Source: JAACFF01 sp963807975 (GTDB lineage: Bacteria > Chloroflexota > Anaerolineae > Promineifilales > Promineifilaceae). From it: DNA of 64,000 nt. The notes under the pieces were generated by a model that saw nothing but the letters and a program-made list of their open reading frames with translations, made no database searches and was not told the DNA's origin. Shown here piece by piece: positions 26,878 through 35,323 of this stretch. Made by a program: the position numbers and the translations under genes. Position 1 is the first letter of the stretch; each line of letters opens with the position of its first letter. Where the stretch lies: positions 2,232,001 through 2,296,000 of the forward strand of contig CAWEDV010000001.1 of the NCBI GenBank assembly GCA_963807975.1, given 5' to 3'.

Positions 26878-27528
26878 TTACTCGACTTCTTCCTCTTCTT
26901 CGCGACCAACGACTTCCACGCCTTCAGCGTCAACTTCTTCCATACCCAATTCTTCTTCCTCTTCTTCGATAGCAGCGCGAATGCTCTGGAAGCGGGCCAC
27001 AGTAGAATCGGCATCGACCAGGAGCGTGACACCTTTCGGGATGGCCAGATCAGATAGTTGGACACTGTCCCCTGGTGCCAGGATGACTGAGACATCAACC
27101 TCGATTTCAGAAATCAGAGCATCAGGCAAACATTCGATATCTACACTGAACATCGATTGGGCGATCATGCCTTCGGCCATTTCCAATGCCGGCGACTCAC
27201 CAACCATGATCAGATCAGCCGTCGAGGTGATGGTTTCAGTCATGGACACTTCCATGAAGTCAATATGCATAACATTGCGGCGTACGAGGTGCTGCTGGAT
27301 CTCACGAGCCAAGACCGTGTACTCTTTGCCTTCCACATCTACCGTCGTCAACTGGGTCATCCCAGCAACTCGCAGGGCTCGGTTCAGCTGGATTTCTTCC
27401 ATCTGAATATTCACCGGCTCCGATTGGCCATAAATGACGCCAGGTACATAACCTTGGCGGCGCAATTGTTTCACTTTTTTGCCGGTTACCGTGCGCGGTT
27501 GGGCGGCAATCGTTATTCGATCAGACAT
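26878..27528 (-). CDS. rplY: 50S ribosomal protein L25 (TL5/CTC family)
   Basis: A 216-residue protein of the long L25/CTC type. The N-terminal 5S-rRNA-binding domain begins MSDRITIAAQPRTVTGKKVKQLRRQGYVPGV-like (split here by motif: VTGKKVKQLR, GYVPGVIYG, VLAREIQQHLVR, HIDFMEV). It is followed by the TL5 beta-domain with PKGVTLLVD and a very acidic C-terminal tail of Glu runs. It binds 5S rRNA in the large subunit central protuberance. It has its own promoter and terminator, so it appears monocistronic. Confidence 0.95.
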   Translation of the reverse strand: MSDRITIAAQPRTVTGKKVKQLRRQGYVPGVIYGQSEPVNIQMEEIQLNRALRVAGMTQLTTVDVEGKEYTVLAREIQQHLVRRNVMHIDFMEVSMTETITSTADLIMVGESPALEMAEGMIAQSMFSVDIECLPDALISEIEVDVSVILAPGDSVQLSDLAIPKGVTLLVDADSTVARFQSIRAAIEEEEEELGMEEVDAEGVEVVGREEEEEVE

Positions 27529-27865
27529 CGTACTCTTCCTTAGTTTGTAAACTCCTCTTGGGGGAGGTTATGGTTTTATCGGTTCAACAGTTTCGGTTAT
27601 AATTCCATTGCCCTGTGAAAAGGCACGAAAGTATACCGAATCACGCCAAAACGTCAATGATCTGGCGTCCAGGAGCCTAAATTATAATTGTAGACTTATC
27701 GTGCCCGGAAATCAAATCAATAATTAGCGGATGAGAGGCAGCAAATAGCAATCAAAGAGTGACTTTTTCGTATCGAGTTGCAATTTGAAGTCCGTGTCAC
27801 TAATTTTAGCATGAAGCAGATTGGATTCCCAACAGCGCGGGAATGACAAAAAACGGAGAGGATTG
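27529..27865. other. divergent region between L25 and DUF2267-like gene
   Basis: It carries the L25 promoter and, at 27824-27850, CCCAACAGCGCGGGAATGAC, another member of the GGGAATGACAAA dispersed element. I see no gene. Confidence 0.45.
27630..27657 (-). promoter_or_regulatory. predicted promoter of L25 gene
   Basis: On the minus strand TTGACG (plus 27652-27657), a 16-nt spacer, and TATACT (plus 27630-27635). The leader to ATG 27528 would be about 95 nt. Confidence 0.65.
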
Positions 27866-28276
27866 ATGACGGAACGAAATGGAACTGACTTGAGTGCTTA
27901 TTACCAGGCGATCATGCAAAATGGCGAGCTGCGCACCGCAGCGATTGCCGAGGACTGGAGTAAGGCGGTATTATGCACGCTCAGCCTTAGCCTTGATCGC
28001 AAGACGAAGAAACAGTTGGGTAATGCCCTGCCAGAGGAGCTGGCCACCATTCTCAACAGGCAGTTCTGGCTGCTGCATTTTCGCGACAAGAACAAGAGTG
28101 ATGCGGCCTTCTTGAACGAGGTTTCGCGGCGCAGTGGCAACTCCGATGCCAAATTTGCGCACCTGCCGACGTGCGCCGTATTTCATGAAGTAAAAGCGCT
28201 GGCCGGAGAAGATGTCAGCGATGCTGTGGCTGATACTCTGGCGCCCGAAGTTAGCGCAATGTGGCAGCAGAGTTGA
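27866..28276 (+). CDS. DUF2267-like protein
   Basis: 136 residues from ATG 27866 (GGAGAGG upstream). The N-terminal half (AYYQAIMQNGELRTAAIAEDW, AVLCTLSLSLDRKTKKQL, ALPEELATIL) resembles the DUF2267 helical repeat. The C-terminal half (FWLLHFRDKNKSDAAFLNEVSRRSG, FHEVKALAG) contains a second, partial repeat. No enzymatic residues are evident. A long-range dyad (AGAGACGCCCGGT near 28280, ACCGGGTCTCT near 28349) follows and may end its transcript. Confidence 0.65.
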   Translation: MTERNGTDLSAYYQAIMQNGELRTAAIAEDWSKAVLCTLSLSLDRKTKKQLGNALPEELATILNRQFWLLHFRDKNKSDAAFLNEVSRRSGNSDAKFAHLPTCAVFHEVKALAGEDVSDAVADTLAPEVSAMWQQS

Positions 28277-28369
28277 TTAAGAGACGCCCGGTCTAGGCCT
28301 GGTAGCTATCAGGCAGGCTCAAGATAGCGAAGCATTTTTTCGCTGTTCACCGGGTCTCTAAGCTTCTTC

Positions 28370-31300
28370 TTGACCAAGAGAATTCTCTCCCTCACTTTTC
28401 TCCTGTTAGCCCTTTCGGCCTTCCTGGCAGCGGGCACTTTGTGGGCACGTCATACCTATTTGACGCGGGGAATCCCGGCTGATCTGCCGCAGCCCATCGC
28501 TCACGGTGGGCCGCGCCTGGGCATCAATACCTACCTACCGCTGGACGACCCGGTCCAAATGGACGAAACCCTGGCCGAAATCAAGGCCGCGGGCATCGAA
28601 ACGGTCAAACAACCTTTCTATTTTGAAGAAGATTTTGATTGGCAAGCTGCGCAGGTGTTCTTCAGCGCGGCAGGCAGCCATGATTTAGCAGTCGTCCCCC
28701 TCCTTGACGGCGATCCGCGCACGCAGTTCGCGCCGCCGGCGGATCCCAATGCCTTCGCTGCCTGGGCAGGGGAATTCGCGGCCCGCTTTGGGCAGGAGGT
28801 CGAGGCTTATGTCATCTGGGACGAGCCCAATCTGGCCAGCCATTGGGGCGAGCAGGCGGTCAATGCCAATGAATATGCGGCCCTATTGACGGCCGCTGCG
28901 GAGGCGATCCGCAGCGCAGACAGTGGAGCAGTCATCGCTGCTTCAGCGTTGGCGCCGACCAGTGAAACCGGGCCGCTGAACCTTGCTGATGACATTTTCC
29001 TGCAGGAACTCTATGATGCCGGCGCAGCCGGGGCCTTCGACGTGGCCATGGGCAAACCTTATGGCTTTGACACAGGACCGGATGATCGTGGCGTGGGACG
29101 AGACAGGTTAAATTTCAGCCGCGCTGTGCTGATGCGCGAAGTTATGGAGCGCAATGGGGACGAGCAGTCTGCCTTGTGGGCGGGAAATTGGGGCTGGAAC
29201 AGCCTACCTGCGGGCTGGCAGGGAGCGCCATCAATATGGGGACAAACCACAGAGATGGGGCAGGCGGCATGGACTGCCGCGGCTCTAGGACGCGCGGGGC
29301 AGGAGTGGCCCTGGATGGGCCTGATGTTCCTGGAGAATTGGGAAGCAGGCGCAGAAGCTGACGACCCGCGCTGGGGATTCAGCATCGCCGGTCGGGAAAC
29401 GGCCGCAATATTACAGCAATTTCTTCAAAGCATCGATCCCGGTGTCGCCACACCCGGATTCCACCTGGCAGAGGAAGATGATCCGGCCCAGGTTTATGCA
29501 GGGGGCTGGCGCTTCTCACCCGAATTTGGCGCGGATATCAGCCAATCAACAGAAGGAGAAGCCCCAGACCAGGTTACCTTTACCTTTTGGGGCACGGATG
29601 CTGGACTGCGCGTGCGCCGGGCAAATTTTCGAGCCCGTCTCTATGTGACCATCGACGGCGAACCGGCCAATGGTCTGCCCCGGGATGAAAACGGGGCCGC
29701 CCTGGTTTTGACTGCCGCCGATCCCGAGGAAGATAGGATCAGCATCGAGCCGGTGGCCAGTGGGCTGGCAGCGGGCGAGCATGTGATGAGCGTGGTCGCC
29801 GCGCGTGGTTGGGACCAATGGGCGTTGAATGGCTTCAGTGTGGGCTACACACCTTACCAAAGTGGGATAATTTGGCTGCTCCTGGGCTTAGCGGCCGTTT
29901 TTTTGATCCTGGCCTTGGTCACTGGCCGCAGCGCGGATTGGGGCGCGCCGGGAGCAGGGCTGCGCCACGCTTATGATAAGCTGAGCGACCGCGGACAGCT
30001 TATCCTGACCGCGATCGCCGCGGCGCTGGTCTCTCTGACCGGCTGGCTAACCTGGGGTGAACAGTTGGCAGGCCTATACCGGCGCCTGGGAGATGGGGGC
30101 CAACTGGCACTGACGGCGGCGGCGGCATCCATTTTCTATGTAACGCCCGCATTTTTTATTTACGTCCTGGCCCTCACGGTTTTATTTGTGCTCATCCTCC
30201 TGCGCCCGGCATGGGGGCTTGCTTTGGTGGCCCTCGCCATTCCTTTCTATGTACCGCAATTGGCCAAACCTATCGCCGCCTATCGCTTTTCGCCGGTGGA
30301 GATATTCGCGCTGTTGGCCACGGCTGCATTCTTACTGCACTGGATTTGGGGGCGCGTGCAGCAGAGGGCCACAAGCAGGACAGCGGCAATTGACTTGCGA
30401 GATCAGCGCCAGTGGCACGCGGCCGACAGCGCTGTCTTGATTTTTACGGCCGTGGCCACGCTCTCCTTACTGTTTACAGAACGGCTGGATGTAGCCAGCA
30501 ACGAATGGCGCACAGTGATATTGGTGCCGGCGCTCTTCTATATGGCCTTCCGTGGTGTTCGGCCGCAAGAGAAGGAGATGTGGGTAATCCTGGATGCCTG
30601 GGTGCTGGGCGCGCTGCTGGTGGCCTTGATTGGGCTGTGGCAGTATATAACGGGCAGCAACCTGATTACAGCCGAAGGGGGGCTGATGCGCCTGCGTTCG
30701 ATATACGGATCGCCCAATAACGTGGCCCTCTACCTGGGGCGCATCCTACCCATGCTGGCAGGTATGCTGCTCCTGGGCCAAAGCAGCGGCAGGCGGCGCT
30801 GGCTGTATGGGGCAGCGATCATCCCCTTGGGTCTGGCGCTTCTACTTACCTTTAGCAAGGGCGGGCTGCTCTTGGGCGTGCCTGCCGGTTTGTTGGTGGT
30901 ATTCTGGATCTGGCAGCGGCATAACGGCCGTTCCCCCTGGCCATGGCTGGTTGGATTTGTGGTCGTGGGTATTGTGGGCTTGTTCCTGGCCAGCCTGGTA
31001 CCGCAGCTTTCACAGCGCTTGGACCTCTTTGGAGAAACCGGCGTTTTCCGGATCAAGCTGTGGCAGGCGAGCCTGGAGATGATCCGCGAGCATCCTCTTT
31101 TCGGCGTCGGTTTGGATAATTTCCTCTACGCTTATCGCGGACGTTATATTCTGGATGGAGCCTGGCAGGAACCAAATCTGAACCACCCGCACAATATCCT
31201 CTTGGACTTCACGACACGCCTGGGAATAGTGGGACTGTTGGCTGGAGGCTGGATGATCTTTGTCCTGGCACGAACGTTTAAAGGTGTCTTGGGCAAGGTG

Positions 31301-31483
31301 TCCGAGCAGTGGCTGCCCGTAGCCGTGGGGTTAAGCGGCGCATTGACGGTGATGCTGGTGCACGGACTGGTGGATCATAGTTTTTTCCTGGTCGATCTGG
31401 CCTTTGGTTTCTACATGATGATAGGCACGGCCGTTTGGCTTGACAATCTACCCATTGCCCCTAAAATTACCTGGCAATCATAA
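28370..31483 (+). CDS. glycosidase-like domain fused to O-antigen ligase/polymerase
   Basis: A 1037-residue protein from TTG 28370 (no convincing ribosome-binding site, so the start is tentative). After a membrane helix, residues ~45-365 resemble a GH5/GH39-type TIM barrel: GINTYLPL, IKAAGIETVKQPFYFEEDFDW, YVIWDEPN with Glu in the acid/base position, and MGLMFLENWE with a candidate nucleophile Glu. Residues ~370-485 are beta-rich. From ~495 there are about 12 helices, with GVGLDNFLYAY and NHPHNILLDFTTRLGIVG, the signature of Wzy/WaaL O-antigen ligases. Such enzymes join polyprenyl-linked glycans outside the membrane. The fusion would place a glycosidase-like module next to the ligase site. 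Confidence 0.85.
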   Translation: MTKRILSLTFLLLALSAFLAAGTLWARHTYLTRGIPADLPQPIAHGGPRLGINTYLPLDDPVQMDETLAEIKAAGIETVKQPFYFEEDFDWQAAQVFFSAAGSHDLAVVPLLDGDPRTQFAPPADPNAFAAWAGEFAARFGQEVEAYVIWDEPNLASHWGEQAVNANEYAALLTAAAEAIRSADSGAVIAASALAPTSETGPLNLADDIFLQELYDAGAAGAFDVAMGKPYGFDTGPDDRGVGRDRLNFSRAVLMREVMERNGDEQSALWAGNWGWNSLPAGWQGAPSIWGQTTEMGQAAWTAAALGRAGQEWPWMGLMFLENWEAGAEADDPRWGFSIAGRETAAILQQFLQSIDPGVATPGFHLAEEDDPAQVYAGGWRFSPEFGADISQSTEGEAPDQVTFTFWGTDAGLRVRRANFRARLYVTIDGEPANGLPRDENGAALVLTAADPEEDRISIEPVASGLAAGEHVMSVVAARGWDQWALNGFSVGYTPYQSGIIWLLLGLAAVFLILALVTGRSADWGAPGAGLRHAYDKLSDRGQLILTAIAAALVSLTGWLTWGEQLAGLYRRLGDGGQLALTAAAASIFYVTPAFFIYVLALTVLFVLILLRPAWGLALVALAIPFYVPQLAKPIAAYRFSPVEIFALLATAAFLLHWIWGRVQQRATSRTAAIDLRDQRQWHAADSAVLIFTAVATLSLLFTERLDVASNEWRTVILVPALFYMAFRGVRPQEKEMWVILDAWVLGALLVALIGLWQYITGSNLITAEGGLMRLRSIYGSPNNVALYLGRILPMLAGMLLLGQSSGRRRWLYGAAIIPLGLALLLTFSKGGLLLGVPAGLLVVFWIWQRHNGRSPWPWLVGFVVVGIVGLFLASLVPQLSQRLDLFGETGVFRIKLWQASLEMIREHPLFGVGLDNFLYAYRGRYILDGAWQEPNLNHPHNILLDFTTRLGIVGLLAGGWMIFVLARTFKGVLGKVSEQWLPVAVGLSGALTVMLVHGLVDHSFFLVDLAFGFYMMIGTAVWLDNLPIAPKITWQS

Positions 31484-31523
31484 GCTCACCCTGAGATTGA
31501 GACTGAAAAGGAGACGTTAGTTC

Positions 31524-31766
31524 ATGAGCGACACACAAACACGCGTGACTGCGATAATCGTCGATTTACTAGGCGTTGATGAGGATCAGGTCATAACGGA
31601 AGCTCGCTTCCGCGAAGATCTGGAAGCAGATTCATTGGACCTGGTAGAATTGATCATGGCTTTTGAAGAAGAGTTCGAAGGCGAAATATCTGACGAAGAA
31701 GCGCAGAAAATCACCACCGTCGGCGAAGCGGTTACCTACATCGACCAACGCATGATTGCTGCCTAA
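31524..31766 (+). CDS. acpP: acyl carrier protein
   Basis: An 80-residue acidic protein with the phosphopantetheine attachment motif EADSLDLVEL, Ser37. Length and helix pattern are typical of fatty-acid-synthesis ACP. AAAAGGAGACG precedes the ATG. It carries acyl intermediates as thioesters. It is not next to fab genes here; the nearby hotdog thioesterase is on the other strand, beyond a terminator. It could serve a dedicated lipid pathway rather than bulk fatty acid synthesis. Confidence 0.92.
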   Translation: MSDTQTRVTAIIVDLLGVDEDQVITEARFREDLEADSLDLVELIMAFEEEFEGEISDEEAQKITTVGEAVTYIDQRMIAA

Positions 31767-31815
31767 CAGGCGGCTTCCTGTTTTTCAAGAACAATAGAAT
31801 TAGGTAATAACGAAA

Positions 31816-31847
31816 CGTAGAGGCCCATGGGGCGCCTCTGCGTTTTT
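31816..31847 (+). terminator. intrinsic terminator of ACP gene
   Basis: CGTAGAGGC (31816-31824) pairs with GCCTCTGCG (31834-31842), one G-U pair, followed by TTTTT at 31843-31847. It lies just before the convergent membrane-protein gene. Confidence 0.85.
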
Positions 31848-31849
31848 CG

Positions 31850-32461
31850 TCATGGGGCTGGCGTGCTAAGCTGTAAGAGGCTGACCACAGTTACCAGCAG
31901 ATGCCCCACCCCATTGAGCAGCACCCCAAGACCAATCCCGATAGGCACCCCCATAATCTCGCTGGCGATCGACCGTACTTGTAAATAGATCCAGGTCGGC
32001 AGTATGAGCCCGATCAGGCCTAGGATGACCATCAAGATCCAGGACAATCGCTGCCACTTACCACGGGGATGCCAAAAGCCGCTCAGCAAAGTAACGACAA
32101 CGACGAGGGCGATCAGCCACACGCGCAGCGTGTACTGCTCACGCACCAGCCCGGTGATGTCCTCGATCGCTGGAAAGGCAAGCAGGCTGATGAACACGGC
32201 AATGGCGCGCATAAGCCAGGCCCGCCAGCCTTGGCGTGACCAGGTCATGGTCCAAATGGCGAGCATTAAGCTTAGACTGATCAGTGGTAGATAAAAGAGG
32301 TCGCGGCGCCCGCCCAGGCCCAGAAACTTGAACCATTCTCCCATTTCGAGGCCAAGAAAGGACAGGCCGGCACCTGGCCCGGGTAGCCAGACGGTAAGAT
32401 AGCCGATGAGAACAGCCGTGAAAGCCAGGATGAGCAGGGATTGCTGCCGCTGGGCATTCAT
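31850..32461 (-). CDS. integral membrane protein of unknown function
   Basis: A 203-residue protein with about six hydrophobic segments (residues ~8-27, 52-72, 80-98, 110-130, 138-160, 170-196) and a conserved-looking GVPIGIGLGVLLNGVGHLL near the end. No family was recognised. Its ATG overlaps the stop of the thioesterase gene by four bases (32458-32461), so the two are translationally coupled. Confidence 0.65.
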   Translation of the reverse strand: MNAQRQQSLLILAFTAVLIGYLTVWLPGPGAGLSFLGLEMGEWFKFLGLGGRRDLFYLPLISLSLMLAIWTMTWSRQGWRAWLMRAIAVFISLLAFPAIEDITGLVREQYTLRVWLIALVVVVTLLSGFWHPRGKWQRLSWILMVILGLIGLILPTWIYLQVRSIASEIMGVPIGIGLGVLLNGVGHLLVTVVSLLQLSTPAP

Positions 32462-32922
32462 GATCGTTCGCTTAGACGGCGCGCGCGGCGCGCTTCACCG
32501 CGCTCAAAGCGAGCTTTCTCTTCATCCGTCACACAAAGCAGCGGTGGGACCGGCGTGGGGCAGCCGGTGTCATCGAGGGCAACGTAGACAAAGTAGGCGG
32601 TGTTGGTGTGCGTGACTTCCCCAGATAATACTTTCTCGGCGGTGACGACGACGCGGGTTTCGATAGAGGTACGGCCGACCCAGGATACTTCGGCATCAAA
32701 GGTGACCAGATCGCCAATATTGACCGGGGAGTGGAACTGCATGGAATCGACGACCACGGTGACACAGGGTTGGCAGGCGTGCCGGGCAGCCGCGATCCCT
32801 CCTGATTCGTCGCTCAATTTCATGAGCAGCCCACCATGGACGTTCCCCAGGAGATTGGCGTCGGTGACATTCATGACCTGGGTCAAAGTAACTTTTGATT
32901 CGCTGGCTGGTTTTCCTCTCAT
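32458..32922 (-). CDS. acyl-CoA thioesterase, hotdog fold (YciA/BACH type)
   Basis: About 154 residues from ATG 32922, where TAGGAACAACA provides the better ribosome-binding site; ATG 32937 is an alternative. It matches the acyl-CoA hydrolase group: TDANLLGNVHGGLLMKLSDESGG near 18-40 with the catalytic Asn/Asp region, then DSMQFHSPVNIGDLVTF. The C-terminal ~25 residues are basic. It hydrolyses acyl-CoA thioesters in the cytoplasm. It is coupled to the downstream membrane protein. Confidence 0.9.
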   Translation of the reverse strand: MRGKPASESKVTLTQVMNVTDANLLGNVHGGLLMKLSDESGGIAAARHACQPCVTVVVDSMQFHSPVNIGDLVTFDAEVSWVGRTSIETRVVVTAEKVLSGEVTHTNTAYFVYVALDDTGCPTPVPPLLCVTDEEKARFERGEARRARRLSERS

Positions 32923-32969
32923 TGTTGTTCCTACCATTTGACAAAAACGGATTTTTATCGCCCGTGATC

Positions 32970-34337
32970 TTACCTCGAACATGAATCGGTGGGTAGGGAG
33001 GGAGGGCGCAGGCGCTGGTAGTCATCGAGAGTATCGAGATCCTGGAGGACCGCAGCGCTGAGGCAGGGGACGAGAGTGATCGGATGGCGGCGCAGTAGAT
33101 CACGGGGGGCGGAGTCAGGTGGAAGCGCGAGCAGTTCCGGAAAATGTTCGCGGTCAATAAGGACGGGATTGCCGCGACGGCCATCGAATTCAGGAGCGAT
33201 GATAGTTCCTTTGCCGCTGGCATAGGTTTGCAGCAGTTGGTCGATTGTGGATGGCGTGACCATGGGCTGATCGGCCAGAATGACGAGAACGGCCGCAATT
33301 CTGGGAGGCAGTTGGGCGACGGCCGTCTTCAAGGAGGAAAGCATTTCCCCGCCGGCATGGTGAGGGTTGTGAATGGTGGGCACAGATTCGGCCTGAGCAG
33401 CGGCGGCTACCTGTTCCGCTTCGGCACCCGTGACGGTGAGGATATCGAAAACGGATGACTCCTTGAGATTGCGCAGCGTCTGGCCCAGGACAGTAGTTTC
33501 ACCCCAAGGGAGAAGTTGTTTGCTGCTGCCCATTCGTTTTGATTGACCGGCAGCAAGGACAACGGCCATCACCCGCCGCTGAACTTCAACTACAAAGCCA
33601 GGCACCTGTCTGTTGCATAGAACAACATGTTGAATGCGAGACTGCTGCAGCACCAACCGCGCAATGCGCTGTGCGTCGGCCAACTGCGCGGACGTCTCAA
33701 CTTTGTTAATTACAGCGACAACGCGGACCTTCGCCGGCACCTCTTTCAGACCCGCTTCTTCATGGCTGACCAGCGTGGCGATATCAACCTTAGTCAAGGA
33801 GTCCCCCTCATCCTTTCCTAGCAGGCGTGATACAAGCTCAGGACGGTGGGCAGCCTCTTTGATCGGCTGGTGCAAGGCATCGATGCCAACGACCGGCACA
33901 ACAAGATTCACACCCAAAGGCAGCGCCGGTTCATGGGCAGCGGGCGCTTTGATTGGCAGCATTTTACTGCCGTCGGCCTCCACCAAAACAATGTCAATAT
34001 CAGGACGAGCCAGCAGTCGCTGTGGCAAATCTAGAGGGATACCGGTCACTTTATCCGCTTGCAGAGGACCAACGATAATTGTTTTTTCCGTTGGGCGCTC
34101 CCTATCATCCAGCAAGGAAAGATCAGGATAAGTACAGGCAGTGGCAGGGAGAATGGCGCAGGCGGCATCAATCTGGTCGGCGAACATACGCGTGGTGGTT
34201 GTCAGCAGAACCTTGCCCGGAAGCTGCTGAGCCAGGGCGATCATCAACGAGCTTTTTCCACCGCCACCGGTGAAGGCCACCAGCTCTCCTTCTTTACCAA
34301 TTTGGAATGCCTGAGCAAGATTAAGGTGGCTGGTCAT
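32970..34337 (-). CDS. fused YqeC-like selenium-hydroxylase accessory protein and MocA-like nucleotidyltransferase
   Basis: A 455-residue two-domain protein. Residues 1-~245 match YqeC (putative selenium-dependent hydroxylase accessory protein): P-loop FTGGGGKSSLM at ~22-32, LLTTTTRMF, VLVEADGSKMLPIKAP. Residues ~255-445 match MobA/MocA-like NTP transferases: AVVLAAGQSKRMGSSKQLLPWG, HHAGGEMLSSLKTAV, LADQPMVTP. The second half would cytidylylate molybdopterin for a xanthine-dehydrogenase-type enzyme; the first is thought to help install labile selenium. It lies downstream of yqeB and the hydroxylase subunits on the same strand. The two functions are usually separate genes. Confidence 0.9.
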   Translation of the reverse strand: MTSHLNLAQAFQIGKEGELVAFTGGGGKSSLMIALAQQLPGKVLLTTTTRMFADQIDAACAILPATACTYPDLSLLDDRERPTEKTIIVGPLQADKVTGIPLDLPQRLLARPDIDIVLVEADGSKMLPIKAPAAHEPALPLGVNLVVPVVGIDALHQPIKEAAHRPELVSRLLGKDEGDSLTKVDIATLVSHEEAGLKEVPAKVRVVAVINKVETSAQLADAQRIARLVLQQSRIQHVVLCNRQVPGFVVEVQRRVMAVVLAAGQSKRMGSSKQLLPWGETTVLGQTLRNLKESSVFDILTVTGAEAEQVAAAAQAESVPTIHNPHHAGGEMLSSLKTAVAQLPPRIAAVLVILADQPMVTPSTIDQLLQTYASGKGTIIAPEFDGRRGNPVLIDREHFPELLALPPDSAPRDLLRRHPITLVPCLSAAVLQDLDTLDDYQRLRPPSLPTDSCSR

Positions 34338-34437
34338 TTGGGCTGCAAACGCAGAGATAAAATATGGATGCCCACTTGTGCGCGAATGACATGCGCAACC
34401 GTGGTGCGATTTGGTAAACTAGCTACACCCATTCGCC

Positions 34438-35262
34438 CTATTGCCACATGGTATGCCGGGTCAGGTGGGTAAGCAGTGCCTCCAATACGCCGCCGCCGAT
34501 AGCCAGGGCCTTGTCAGAAATGGTGAAGCAGGCCCCGCGGCTGGCGCGGGCGTCGACATCCCCGATTTTCATGCCCTCGGTAACATCCGTACCGGGGGCG
34601 ATCATTCCGCGGACAACGCCAGAGAAGGGAGCAAAGACCGGAGAGCTGTTGACGCAACCTAAAAGTTGGCCCTTGGCCACGGAATCGCCGATATCTTGCT
34701 GCCAAGATATGGGGCCGGTGGCAGGAGCGCGCAGCACGCGTTCGCTGCCTTTACCGCCAATGATGCCGGGTGATCCTGTATTCGCTATGGCAGTTCCATC
34801 CCAGATAACGCGGCCCAGGGTATGGCCGCGCATGGTTTCGATGACGGCGTGGCAGTCGGTTCCGGCGCTAAAACCAGGACCAAGCCCGACAACCAAAGGA
34901 GCTTGCTCGATATTGGTATCGATATTGCGCTTTGCTAGGCGAGCATCAACCACAACACAGACAGGCAGGGCCAATTGGTCCAATACTGGTTCCAATTGGG
35001 GGGCAACAAGTATGGGCACGACATCTTCAAAACAGAGCTGCTGGGCCTCGGCGACGCTCTGCACGCGCTGCGCACGCAAATCTTCGACGAAGATTTCGCC
35101 TTCGAGGACGGCCGTGGCCAGAGCCACCCGGCGGCGCACCACCAAGGGGTTGGCCAGTTCCAAAACGATGGTTGGAAAGCCAGACTTATGCAGGCGGTAG
35201 ATGACGCCGGTTCCCAGATCGCCGCCACCACGGACGATGACCAAACAAGGTTCAATAGACAT
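34438..35262 (-). CDS. yqeB: YqeB-type selenium-dependent molybdenum hydroxylase maturation protein
   Basis: A 274-residue protein matching the EF2563/YqeB family: VIVRGGGDLGTGVIYRLHKSGFP at the N-terminus, PLVVGLGPGFSAGTDCHAVIETMRGH in the middle, and a C-terminal hammerhead/biotinyl-like half (GPISWQQDIGDSVAKGQLLG). Comparative genomics ties this family to Mo hydroxylases carrying a non-selenocysteine, labile selenium ligand. It sits between the hydroxylase genes and the YqeC-MocA fusion. Confidence 0.92.
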   Translation of the reverse strand: MSIEPCLVIVRGGGDLGTGVIYRLHKSGFPTIVLELANPLVVRRRVALATAVLEGEIFVEDLRAQRVQSVAEAQQLCFEDVVPILVAPQLEPVLDQLALPVCVVVDARLAKRNIDTNIEQAPLVVGLGPGFSAGTDCHAVIETMRGHTLGRVIWDGTAIANTGSPGIIGGKGSERVLRAPATGPISWQQDIGDSVAKGQLLGCVNSSPVFAPFSGVVRGMIAPGTDVTEGMKIGDVDARASRGACFTISDKALAIGGGVLEALLTHLTRHTMWQ

Positions 35263-35276
35263 TTAGCGCTCTGTTA

Positions 35277-35313
35277 AACACCTCTGAGGTTTTTTTGCAA
35301 CCTCAGAGGTGTT
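35277..35313. promoter_or_regulatory. perfect 15-bp intercistronic hairpin between hydroxylase and yqeB
   Basis: AACACCTCTGAGGTT (35277-35291) and AACCTCAGAGGTGTT (35299-35313) with a 7-nt loop. In the transcript direction (minus) it is followed only by TTTAAC, so it is a weak terminator or mRNA-stabilising hairpin that would set the ratio of enzyme subunit to maturation factors. Confidence 0.65.
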
Positions 35314-35323
35314 GGTTTGAATA

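Noticed and set aside
26688..27098. Minus-strand open frame rich in Lys overlapping L25
   Set aside because: It is the shifted reading of the Glu-rich L25 tail and the terminator region, with no independent start signal.
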